DNA from: an uncultured Clostridia bacterium
Lineage (GTDB): Bacteria > Bacillota > Clostridia > Christensenellales > UBA1242
Assembly (NCBI GenBank): GCA_944332315.1
Contig: CALVJT010000004.1
Coordinates: forward strand, 1-35,760
DNA: 35,760 nucleotides
Direction: 5' to 3'
Shown: positions 6,731 to 13,659 of the stretch, piece after piece
How the letters are laid out: every line of letters begins with the position of its first letter
How positions within the stretch are numbered: position 1 is the first letter of the stretch
The notes under the pieces: generated by a model
The model's database searches: none
What the model saw: the letters and a program-made list of their open reading frames with translations, nothing else
What the model was told of the DNA's origin: nothing
Made by a program: the position numbers and the translations under genes

Positions 6731-8365
6731 TTAACAAATCTTTACTATTTGATTATTTATATAGTTTACTATATTTTCTAGCGATTGTATTATGGTAAAA
6801 ACTTCGTCAAACATTTGCATTTTTATTTTTTTATCTTTTACTGTTTTTGCCTTTGTTTCAAGGCGCTTATAGAGTAGCTTTTGTGTGCGAATTTTTAGTA
6901 GAGCCAACTCTTTATCGTACGAAAATTCATCCTCTATTTCAATATCTATATTATCTAGCAACTCCTTTTCCTTAATTTCAAAGATAACACCATATGCTTT
7001 ACTTATTTTTTCGATAAGCGCAAAATGTTCTTTTACGCATTCTTTTTCCTCATCGGTCAAATCATCAAAACTAACTGTTCGATTTATAATGTTTAGGCAT
7101 AGCGCGGCTATGTGCTCCGATTCCCCCAAGGCGCTACTATAGTACTGCAAGGTTGGCATGTAGTTAGATTCATCGGTAACTTTCATAATATTGCTTTTAG
7201 TTTGCGCTATGTTTGTATAGAATAGGTTAATTCGATTTACTAAATTTTGCTTTTTGCGTTTTGTAGGTTCGCTCAAATAGGCTTGAACCTTTTCAATAAT
7301 TTCTTTTTGCTCAAGCGCAAGCTCTTGCATCCCCTTTAATATTTGGTGGCTTGCAATAGGCAAATTGCTTATCAAGTTAGATTCTAGCACAAATATTTTT
7401 TGCTTTTCACTGCCGTTTTTATCGGGCAGTATTTTGTAGAGCAGTTTACTAATTGGCTTTACAAGCGCAAGTTGCAAAAATGCGTTTAGGATATTCATAA
7501 CCGCAAGTATCAACACTATCACAACCGCCTCGTTGGAAATTAAACTTGATACCCAATCTACCAGTGGCGTGAATGCGACAACTAGCACCATTATTATTGT
7601 TGTGCCAACCGACATATAGACATTAAAAATTGTTGCTCTTTTTGCAGTTAAATTAGATTTTAGGCACGCGAGTATTGAGGCAAAAGTTGTTCCAGTATTT
7701 GCACCTGCAATTAAATACATTGCGGATATAAGCGTCATTGTGCTATCGCCAAGCGACATTAGCGAGATGATTAAAGCAGTTGTACCTAGGCAATGTAGCC
7801 CCATTCCACAAACTATACCTATTAGTATCAGCACAAACGGATTTGTTAGTGATGCTATAAATGCCGAAACATTTGGGTCGCTTGTAACAGCCTCCATACC
7901 AATGCTTGTCATTTTTAGCCCACAGAACAGTAAGCCAAAACTTGTTATTGTTTTACCGATTTTTATCACTTGTGGGTTTTTAGAGAATGTGAAAATAAGT
8001 GCCCCTATTAAAGCGAACAAGCCAAAAATTTCTACTATATTAAACGATTCGAAACACAACAAAAACAAAACTATTGATGAGCCAACTTGAGCCCCCAAAA
8101 ATATAGGAAGTGCCTGCAACAGTGTGAGGGCTCCGATATTTATGAGGCCTATGTACATTATGGTTGATACACTTGAACTTTGCACCATAATTGTACTGCC
8201 CACGCCCGATAGAAACCCTACAAACCGATTTTTGGATAGTTTATTTATATTGCGCCTTATCGCTTTACCTGCTACACTTTCTAGCCCCTGACCGATGCCT
8301 TGTATTCCGTACAACAGCACGCCCAGCCCAGAAAGCAAAAAAAGCAGACCATATATTGCTTCCAT
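6731..8365 (-). CDS. Na/Pi cotransporter family protein with C-terminal PhoU-like domain
   Basis: A 544-aa inner-membrane protein of the NptA/YjbB type, predicted to move phosphate with sodium. Residues 1-310 hold about nine hydrophobic spans in two inverted Na_Pi_cotrans repeats. The first has VQSSSVSTIMYIGL (about 61-74). In the second, the place of the QSSS motif reads HCLGTTALIIS, while GANTGTTFA is kept, so the second repeat is somewhat eroded. Residues 330-544 are helical and hydrophilic, as in PhoU-like domains. AAAGGA lies six bases before the ATG. It is the first gene of the operon with pgk, tpiA and gpmI, which links phosphate supply to the phosphate-using arm of glycolysis. Confidence 0.9.
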   Translation of the reverse strand: MEAIYGLLFLLSGLGVLLYGIQGIGQGLESVAGKAIRRNINKLSKNRFVGFLSGVGSTIMVQSSSVSTIMYIGLINIGALTLLQALPIFLGAQVGSSIVLFLLCFESFNIVEIFGLFALIGALIFTFSKNPQVIKIGKTITSFGLLFCGLKMTSIGMEAVTSDPNVSAFIASLTNPFVLILIGIVCGMGLHCLGTTALIISLMSLGDSTMTLISAMYLIAGANTGTTFASILACLKSNLTAKRATIFNVYMSVGTTIIMVLVVAFTPLVDWVSSLISNEAVVIVLILAVMNILNAFLQLALVKPISKLLYKILPDKNGSEKQKIFVLESNLISNLPIASHQILKGMQELALEQKEIIEKVQAYLSEPTKRKKQNLVNRINLFYTNIAQTKSNIMKVTDESNYMPTLQYYSSALGESEHIAALCLNIINRTVSFDDLTDEEKECVKEHFALIEKISKAYGVIFEIKEKELLDNIDIEIEDEFSYDKELALLKIRTQKLLYKRLETKAKTVKDKKIKMQMFDEVFTIIQSLENIVNYINNQIVKIC

Positions 8366-8384
8366 ACTGTTTCCTTTAGAATAA

Positions 8385-8413
8385 AGTATATATTTTTTTT
8401 TGAATTAAAACAA
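8385..8413 (-). promoter_or_regulatory. Sigma-A promoter of the cotransporter-glycolysis operon
   Basis: On the minus strand TTGTTT is followed after 17 bases by TATACT, about 20 bases before the ATG at 8365. It is the only promoter-like pair found ahead of the six-gene operon. Confidence 0.6.
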
Positions 8414-8525
8414 GTAAATACGCTTTATTTTTATCATTTTTTAGCTAAAAATACACTTTTATTACATTTTATGCAATAAAAACTACAGTTTTATACTAAT
8501 TTTAGCACTATTTAACTATCATAAT

Positions 8526-8554
8526 TTGACTTTTTATGTAAATAATGATAATAT
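8526..8554 (+). promoter_or_regulatory. Promoter of dusB, predicted leaderless
   Basis: TTGACT, 17 bases, then TAATAT. The -10 ends six bases before the dusB ATG, so transcription should begin at or next to the A of the start codon. No Shine-Dalgarno sequence precedes the ATG, which agrees with a leaderless message. Confidence 0.6.
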
Positions 8555-8560
8555 ACTCTT

Positions 8561-9481
8561 ATGTTAAAATTCAAATCTAATATAATTTTAGCACCACTAG
8601 CGGGGTTCACCGATTGCGCTTTTAGAAAACTCTGCTATGATTGTGGTGCAGGGCTAACCGTCACCGAGATGGTGAGCGCCAAGGGCTTGCACTACAAAAA
8701 TGAGAATACCAAGTATTTGCTAAAGACGGCGGGCGAAGCGCCTATAAGTGCACAGATATTTGGTAATGACCCCGATATTATGGCGGAGGCTTGCTGTAGC
8801 GAGGCGCTGAAACCTTTTGATGGAATAGATATTAATATGGGATGTCCGGTTCCTAAAATTGTAAAAAATTTTGAAGGTAGCGCCCTACTAAATGATATAA
8901 ATTTAGCTGAAAAAATTATTTCCAAATGCGCAAAAAGCACAAGCAAGCCTATATCTGTCAAGTTCCGCATAGGCTTTAGGGCAGACGAGGATATTTGTGT
9001 AGAGTTTGCAAAAATGTGCGAAGGCGCAGGCGCACAGTTTATTACAATTCATGGACGAACAAGAGAGCAGTTTTATAGCGGAAATGCAAGGTACGATAGT
9101 ATTATAAAAGCATCCGAACAAGTAAAAATACCTGTTTTTGCTAATGGAAATATAAAGACTATTGAAGACTACGATTTTTTAGTAAAACAGAACAATGTTT
9201 TTGGCGTAGCAATTGGCCGTGGAGCTTTGGGTAACCCAAATATTTTTAGAGAACTAAACGGGCTTACCCCAATAGATAAATCTACCCTTATTGCTCAACA
9301 CTACAAATACCTTAAAGAAAACTTTGATGAGCATTATATACAAACCAACTTCAAAAAACACCTTTGCTATTATATAGATGGCACCGCTCACGCAAAAAGT
9401 ACCCGCAACCTTATATTTACATCACAAAATATAGAACAGGCTATAAATTTTGCCCTTGAAGCTATTAATGCTCAAAGCTAA
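8561..9481 (+). CDS. dusB: tRNA-dihydrouridine synthase, DusB type
   Basis: An FMN enzyme that reduces specific uridines of tRNA to dihydrouridine with NAD(P)H. The 306 residues form a TIM barrel: LAPLAGFTDCAFRKLC (residues 10-25) binds FMN, INMGCPVPKIVKN holds the catalytic Cys95, VKFRIGF and TIHGRTREQFYSG contribute FMN and tRNA contacts, and FANGNI and IGRGALGNPNIF bind the FMN phosphate. The C-terminal helical tRNA-binding part is present but short. It stands alone with a promoter whose -10 ends six bases before the ATG and no ribosome binding site. DusB is the best fit by the MGCPVPK motif; the exact target uridine is not deducible. Confidence 0.93.
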   Translation: MLKFKSNIILAPLAGFTDCAFRKLCYDCGAGLTVTEMVSAKGLHYKNENTKYLLKTAGEAPISAQIFGNDPDIMAEACCSEALKPFDGIDINMGCPVPKIVKNFEGSALLNDINLAEKIISKCAKSTSKPISVKFRIGFRADEDICVEFAKMCEGAGAQFITIHGRTREQFYSGNARYDSIIKASEQVKIPVFANGNIKTIEDYDFLVKQNNVFGVAIGRGALGNPNIFRELNGLTPIDKSTLIAQHYKYLKENFDEHYIQTNFKKHLCYYIDGTAHAKSTRNLIFTSQNIEQAINFALEAINAQS

Positions 9482-9501
9482 ATATAGCGTATTATAAAAA
9501 T

Positions 9502-9527
9502 ATAATACACTTTATATAGTGTATTTA
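9502..9527 (+). terminator. Palindromic terminator-like hairpin after dusB
   Basis: AATACACT and AGTGTATT pair around TTATAT, 22 bases after the dusB stop. The core matches the hairpin at 13276-13312 at 20 of 26 aligned positions, so it is one of a small family. The stem is A/T-rich and no strong T-tract follows, so termination would be weak. Confidence 0.55.
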
Positions 9528-9620
9528 ATAGTATTTGTAAACTATATTAAGGCTAAATTTTAATTTTCCCAAAAGGCATTGCAAAGGCGCTTTATCGCCC
9601 TATTATCCTAAACTAATACA

Positions 9621-9720
9621 CCTTTGTGGGGCTTAAAAAACTAGTGTAGAGTTTATATTTCTTTTAACTGCTTCTCGGGCTAATGCCCCTTTGTAGAGAT
9701 TATAAAAACAAGTAGAGCCT
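9621..9720 (+). repeat. Two imperfect ~31-bp direct repeats in a gene-free spacer
   Basis: CCTTTGTGGGGCTTAAAAAA... at 9621-9651 and CCTTTGTAGAGATTATAAAA... at 9688-9718 align along their length and both end in GTAGAG. The 9482-10149 spacer has no gene that I can support. It holds these two units, the dusB hairpin, two copies of the dispersed repeat and the HU terminator. Confidence 0.4.
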
Positions 9721-9834
9721 GCCTAAAAACATTGTAGACACTGCTAAAAATGTAAAAATTTTTAATATTATAATCTTGAGTTCGATATTTTATCGGGCTC
9801 ACTTTTTTAGCATTTTTATTAATTATTTTTTGGG

Positions 9835-9932
9835 GGTCTATAATATTAGTGGGATTATTTAATTATTTAGCAAAAAGATTTAGCATAGGTCTGAACCTAT
9901 AATTTACCATACCCCATTAATAATAAAGAACC
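9835..9932 (-). repeat. Dispersed intergenic repeat, copy C
   Basis: Reverse-oriented and nearly full length. The plus strand runs from GGTCTATAATATTAGTGGG to CCCCATTAATAATAAAGAACC, with TTTAGCAAAAAGATTTAGCA in the middle, which is the paired TTTGCTAA-like core in reverse. It sits between the convergent dusB and HU genes, 86 bases from copy D in the same orientation. Confidence 0.8.
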
Positions 9933-10018
9933 TTTTTTGTATAAATGTTGGGAGTTATAGTTCTAAAAGATAAACAGCATCAACACTGCTAACATACCGC
10001 CCATACTATTCAAAATTA

Positions 10019-10114
10019 GTTCTATGTTATTCGTATGGTTTAGTTAAAATATAAGAAAGCGTTTAGCAAAGTTTTGATTTAACTTACCATATATCACCGT
10101 TAATGATAAAGAAT
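10019..10114 (-). repeat. Dispersed intergenic repeat, copy D
   Basis: Reverse-oriented, more diverged copy. GTTCTATGTTATTCGTATGG and GTTAATGATAAAGAATC are its two ends, with GTTTAGCAAAGTTTTG in the core. The G/C arms are largely lost (CGTATGG where others have CGTGGGG). It abuts the HU terminator. Confidence 0.65.
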
Positions 10115-10143
10115 CAAAAAAAAATAGGTCTTTCGACCTATTA
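10115..10143 (-). terminator. Terminator of the downstream HU gene
   Basis: The minus strand reads AATAGGTC, GAAA loop, GACCTATT, then a run of about nine T, only seven bases past the HU stop. It is a textbook intrinsic terminator with a stable GAAA tetraloop. Confidence 0.92.
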
Positions 10144-10149
10144 TATATA

Positions 10150-10422
10150 CTACTGTATATCTGCTTTGAATTTTTTACCAGCTTTGAAAGATGGAGCTTT
10201 GCAAGCAGCTATTTTAATAACTTCTCCTGTTCTAGGATTTTTGCCTTCTCTTTCCTCTCTGGCACGAACTTCGAACTTACCAACGCCAGATATAGTTACA
10301 TCCTCGCCATTTTTAAGTGTTTCGGTTAAAACTTCGTAGCAAGCATCTAAAATTTCGCTACAATCTTTTTTGCTGATTCCAGTTTTATCTGAAACCGCAT
10401 CAACAAACTCTTGTTTATTCAT
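10150..10422 (-). CDS. hup: DNA-binding protein HU
   Basis: A 90-aa HU/IHF-family nucleoid protein that bends DNA as a dimer. It matches the family closely: an N-terminal helical part (MNKQEFVDAVSDKTGISKKD), ISGVGKFEVRAREEREGKNPRTGE containing the beta-arm with the intercalating Pro of KNPRTGE, and the C-terminal KAPSFKAGKKFKADI. AAGGAG lies ten bases before the ATG. It has its own extended -10 promoter behind the terminator of the other HU gene and its own terminator, so the two tandem HU genes appear to be separate units. This is the canonical paralogue of the two. Confidence 0.95.
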   Translation of the reverse strand: MNKQEFVDAVSDKTGISKKDCSEILDACYEVLTETLKNGEDVTISGVGKFEVRAREEREGKNPRTGEVIKIAACKAPSFKAGKKFKADIQ

Positions 10423-10457
10423 AAATTATAATCTCCTTGTTTTTAATTTACAGTTTG

Positions 10458-10463
10458 ATTATA
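10458..10463 (-). promoter_or_regulatory. Extended -10 promoter element of the downstream HU gene
   Basis: The minus strand reads TGTTATAAT, a TGn extended -10. A poor TAGACT -35 lies 18 bases upstream, inside the terminator hairpin of the preceding HU gene. Overlap of terminator and promoter makes the two genes adjacent but separately expressed. Confidence 0.5.
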
Positions 10464-10468
10464 ACATA

Positions 10469-10493
10469 AAATGCTAGGCAAAGTCTAGCATTT
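10469..10493. terminator. Terminator between the two HU genes
   Basis: AAATGCTAG and CTAGCATTT form a 9-bp perfect stem around GCAAAGT. T runs follow on both strands. On the minus strand it ends the upstream HU gene, 21 bases past its stop. Confidence 0.8.
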
Positions 10494-10514
10494 TTAGGTG
10501 TTATATTAAATTAT

Positions 10515-10787
10515 TTAAGCAACTTCATTTTTTAGTTTTTCGCCACATTTGAACACGGGCACGCGTTTTGCTTTATGTTTATCGAATCTTTTTTCGATGG
10601 GGTTATAGACGAGCCTTGCCTTTCTTTCAACAACCTTAAAACTGCCAAAATTCATAAGGCTTACAGTATCCCCTCTTTTTAGCGCATCAATTATAATTTT
10701 TTGAAATTCATCAATGGCATTTTTGCTTTCCTTTAGGGATAGTTTTGTTTTTTTAGATAATTCCTCTACTAATGTTTTTTTATTCAT
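10515..10787 (-). CDS. Divergent HU-family DNA-binding protein
   Basis: A second 90-aa HU-family protein directly upstream of the canonical one. It keeps the N-terminal helices (MNKKTLVEELSKKTKLSLKES) and the fold signature MNFGSFKVVERKAR. The beta-arm, however, reads LVYNPIEKRFDKHKAKRVPVFKCGEKLK instead of the usual GRNPRTGE-containing arm. Pro is retained in YNP, so bending is possible, but charge and arm tip differ and the contacted DNA probably does too. A strong AGGAGG lies before the ATG. A 19-bp tandem duplication sits in its upstream region. It is not in a visible operon with spoVB, whose stop lies 80 bases upstream. Confidence 0.88.
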   Translation of the reverse strand: MNKKTLVEELSKKTKLSLKESKNAIDEFQKIIIDALKRGDTVSLMNFGSFKVVERKARLVYNPIEKRFDKHKAKRVPVFKCGEKLKNEVA

Positions 10788-10826
10788 AATATCCTCCTAA
10801 AAGAATATTTGACAATTTTTATTTTC

Positions 10827-10864
10827 TTAATCAATATAATTTATTTTAATCAATATAATTTATT
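10827..10864 (-). repeat. 19-bp tandem duplication upstream of the divergent HU gene
   Basis: TTAATCAATATAATTTATT occurs twice head to tail (10827-10845 and 10846-10864). On the minus strand each unit carries TTGATT, a fair -35 element, so the duplication may double a promoter half-site for the HU gene at 10787. Confidence 0.6.
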
Positions 10865-10866
10865 AT

Positions 10867-12429
10867 TTATTCCTTATTCCTTTTAAGCTTTAGGGCATAT
10901 TTAAATATTGTATGTATATCATATTTTTCGCCATAAGACAAAACGCCATAAACCAAACAGTACACCACGCCCCCAACTATCAGCATAAATGGCACAAGCA
11001 TTATGCCTTGCCTTAAAGCAAAACGCACTGTTTGCATTGCAGTTATCATCATAACACTTGCAAGAATTGGCAAAAATATATCGTACCTTATAGAAACACG
11101 CACTTTGATATATTTTTTTAGTATAAACATATTTGCAAGTGCGCATACTCCATAGCAAACTACCGATGATATAATTGCGCCATATATATTTATATTTGGA
11201 ATTAAAACTAAAATTATTGTGAGTGCTATTTTTAGTAGACAGCTACCTATCATAGTGTAGATAGGTATTTTTGCTTTATTAATAGATTGCAGTATAGTAG
11301 TGGCGATTTGTACAAGCGCTATAAAAATTATACTTATGCTACCTATTCTTAAAAGCGTGGAAGCAACATAAAACTCATCAATTTCGCCCACCTTTAAGCC
11401 ATTTTTGAACAAAAAATTGATAATTAAATCGGGATACACGCAAAACACAAAAAAACAAGGTATGGCTATTAAAAGCGCAAGCTGGAAGGCGCTACTGCTT
11501 TTTTGCGCCACTTGCAGTTGATTGTTGTTTTTATACAGTTTAGATACTATTGGTATTACCATTGTGGCTACAGATAATGATAGCACAACTGGCAAGTTAA
11601 TTAAGGAATTGACCACCCCTGTTAGGATTCCATATAAATTTGTTGCTTCATTAACCGAAAAATTTATAGATTTTAGCAAATTTACAATTAAAAAACTATC
11701 CACCAATATAGTTATTGGCATTATCATACTACTAAATGTTATAGGCAAGGCTGTAGATAAAATATTTTTTATAGTGATGTCACTATTATTATAAGGCAAA
11801 AATTTTTGCTTTTTATTAAAAAATATGTACTCAATAGTTATAACGATAAGCGCGATAAATTCGCTAGCACTTACGCCCAACACTGCACCTAATGCTCCAT
11901 ACATAATGCCTTTAGGTATTAATAGTTGCGCAAAAAATAGCCCTAGGATTAACTTAAACACCTGCTCAACTATCATTGAAATAGATGTTGGCACTACATT
12001 TTGTTTGCCTTGAAAAAAACCTCTTAAAACAGATAGCACGCCCACAAATATAATTGCAGGAGCAATGCCTATGTAGACTACTGCAACTTGTGCGTTGCCT
12101 TGCAAAATGGCTATGTACTTTGAAAGCAAAACTAGCAAAAGTGCAAACACCAAGGATACCCCTGTAAAAAATAGCAGTGATAGTTTTATTGCTTTTTTGC
12201 CATCTTGTTCGGTTCCGGTAGCTATTATTTTAGCTATTGCGTTAGGAACACCCGTAGAGCAAAAAACTAGTATTGTAGAATATAGCGGAAATATTAATTG
12301 ATATAGCCCTAACCCTTCTGCCCCCAATATGTTTGTAAGCGGTATTCTATATATAGCCCCTATAACTTTAGATAAAAAACTTGCAAGGGCTAACAAAACA
12401 GTACCCAATAAAAAACTTTGCTTTTTCAT
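10867..12429 (-). CDS. SpoVB/MurJ-like polysaccharide flippase (MOP superfamily)
   Basis: A 520-aa integral membrane protein of the polysaccharide-transport branch of the MOP superfamily (SpoVB, YabM, MurJ). It is predicted to flip lipid-linked cell-wall or spore-cortex precursors. About 14 hydrophobic segments cover almost the whole protein. The N-terminus MKKQSFLLGTVLLALASFLSK, then GAIYRIPLTNILGAEGLGLYQ and STGVPNAIAK, are hallmarks of the SpoVB-type subgroup. Lys/Arg-rich cytoplasmic loops and the tail KYALKLKRNKE follow. It is divergent from spoVT; in Bacillus subtilis spoVT is next to the SpoVB-like yabM, so the pairing is conserved though the orientation is not. No clear Shine-Dalgarno precedes the ATG. 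Which precursor is moved cannot be told from sequence. Confidence 0.9.
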   Translation of the reverse strand: MKKQSFLLGTVLLALASFLSKVIGAIYRIPLTNILGAEGLGLYQLIFPLYSTILVFCSTGVPNAIAKIIATGTEQDGKKAIKLSLLFFTGVSLVFALLLVLLSKYIAILQGNAQVAVVYIGIAPAIIFVGVLSVLRGFFQGKQNVVPTSISMIVEQVFKLILGLFFAQLLIPKGIMYGALGAVLGVSASEFIALIVITIEYIFFNKKQKFLPYNNSDITIKNILSTALPITFSSMIMPITILVDSFLIVNLLKSINFSVNEATNLYGILTGVVNSLINLPVVLSLSVATMVIPIVSKLYKNNNQLQVAQKSSSAFQLALLIAIPCFFVFCVYPDLIINFLFKNGLKVGEIDEFYVASTLLRIGSISIIFIALVQIATTILQSINKAKIPIYTMIGSCLLKIALTIILVLIPNINIYGAIISSVVCYGVCALANMFILKKYIKVRVSIRYDIFLPILASVMMITAMQTVRFALRQGIMLVPFMLIVGGVVYCLVYGVLSYGEKYDIHTIFKYALKLKRNKE

Positions 12430-12492
12430 ACAATTATGTTGTGCAAAAAATAACTATTATTTCAAAAAATGCATTATTTTTACTTAAAGTTG

Positions 12493-12498
12493 TATAAT
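12493..12498 (+). promoter_or_regulatory. Possible -10 element of spoVT
   Basis: TATAAT lies about 50 bases before the spoVT ATG in the 114-base divergent spacer. No good sigma-A -35 is present; TGCATT stands 17 bases upstream. A forespore-type sigma is expected for spoVT in Bacillus, but this sequence does not establish one. Confidence 0.35.
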
Positions 12499-12543
12499 TT
12501 TTTGAAAAAAACAAATATTAGGTTAAGTACTAAGGAGAACTCT

Positions 12544-13059
12544 ATGAAAAAATCGGGCATTATTAGGAGATTAGACGATCTGGGCAGAATTGTCATTCCA
12601 AAGGAAATAAGAAAAACATTACATATTAAAGAAGGCACTCCACTAGATATAAATGTCGAGGATGAACAGACTATTGTATTGCGCAAATTTTCGCCTATAA
12701 TGGAACTTGGCAATATGGCTAAAATATGCGCTGAAGTGCTTTACGATGCCATTGGAGAACATGTTTACATTACGGACCTAGAAAAAATTGTGGCATTGGG
12801 TGGCACTAAAACTGCAGAACATATTTTAAGGGAAAACATAATAAAATTAGTTAATAAAAGAAGTGTTACACAACTTGATAGCTACAATGATACCCTTTTT
12901 ATTGATGAAGCCACCATACATAAAAACATTATAATTGCGCCCATTATTGTTGAGGGGGATGTGTTGGGTAGCATTATTGTGGACTACAAAGAGTACAGCG
13001 ATATTATGCTTGAAAGCACTAAACTTGCCTCGAACTTTGTATCTAAACTAGCATATTAA
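12544..13059 (+). CDS. spoVT: Stage V sporulation protein T
   Basis: An AbrB-type transcription regulator that tunes late forespore genes. The chosen start has AAGGAG six bases upstream and gives 171 aa; in-frame codons upstream have no ribosome binding site. Residues 1-52 are the swapped-hairpin DNA-binding domain (KSGIIRRLDDLGRIVIPKEIRKTL, then DINVEDEQTIVLRKF). Residues 60-171 form a GAF-like domain (AKICAEVLYDAIGEHVYITD ... APIIVEGDVLGSIIVDYKE). The length and both domains match SpoVT (about 178 aa) rather than the short AbrB. It is monocistronic and divergent from the SpoVB-like gene, and is evidence that the organism sporulates or descends from spore formers. Confidence 0.95.
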   Translation: MKKSGIIRRLDDLGRIVIPKEIRKTLHIKEGTPLDINVEDEQTIVLRKFSPIMELGNMAKICAEVLYDAIGEHVYITDLEKIVALGGTKTAEHILRENIIKLVNKRSVTQLDSYNDTLFIDEATIHKNIIIAPIIVEGDVLGSIIVDYKEYSDIMLESTKLASNFVSKLAY

Positions 13060-13275
13060 ATTAAAAGACAGCACAATAATCATATGTGTATTATAGCTAT
13101 TTTAGGTTTTATCCACTACAACCATTTATGACATTTAGTACAGTTATATTTAGGAGTTTATGTAAAATTTTGTGGTTTATTATTTTAAGATAGATTATAA
13201 TTTAATTAAACTCATCTACAACCCAATTCAATTTAGCACCATAATTAACTCTACCAACAAATAGTGAATAACTAA

Positions 13276-13312
13276 AAAATAGAATACACAACATATAGTG
13301 TATTCTATTTTT
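13276..13312. terminator. Palindromic terminator between spoVT and ftsY
   Basis: AAATAGAATACAC and GTGTATTCTATTT pair perfectly around AACATATA. The flanking A and T runs extend the stem and give a U-tract on either strand, so it may be bidirectional. It lies 217 bases past the spoVT stop. The intervening 13060-13275 sequence and the part after copy E (13463-13659) hold nothing else that I recognise. Confidence 0.7.
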
Positions 13313-13361
13313 ATAATACAATGCATTTAGTGTTTTATATTTTTTGACTGCATTATTTATA

Positions 13362-13462
13362 GTTTCTTTATTATTAAAGGGGGTAGAGTGAGTTATAGAT
13401 TCAAGCTTTTGCTAAGCTCTTTCCGCTTAATTTTTCATACCCCCCACGATTATTATAGAACT
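13362..13462 (+). repeat. Dispersed intergenic repeat, copy E
   Basis: Forward, full-length and one of the best copies. The left end is TTTCTTTATTATTAAAGG with GGGGGTAGAGTGAG, the core is CTTTTGCTAAGCTC then TTTCCGCTTAAT, and the right end is ATACCCCCCACGAT then TATTATAGAACT. It lies between the convergent spoVT and ftsY genes, just after the palindromic terminator. Confidence 0.85.
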
Positions 13463-13659
13463 AATTTATATTGTATTTCTTAAACACCCATTGGCAAAGA
13501 TAGCCCCCAAACACAAAATATATTTTATTATAAATTATTTTGCAAAATGTTCTTTTATTTAATTAAAAAGATTGGAGTATTGAAAAGTTAATTGTATGGT
13601 GGCTCATTATTTTGGTACTACCCCTAATTTTTATAAATTAAATATTATACTATGAATAA

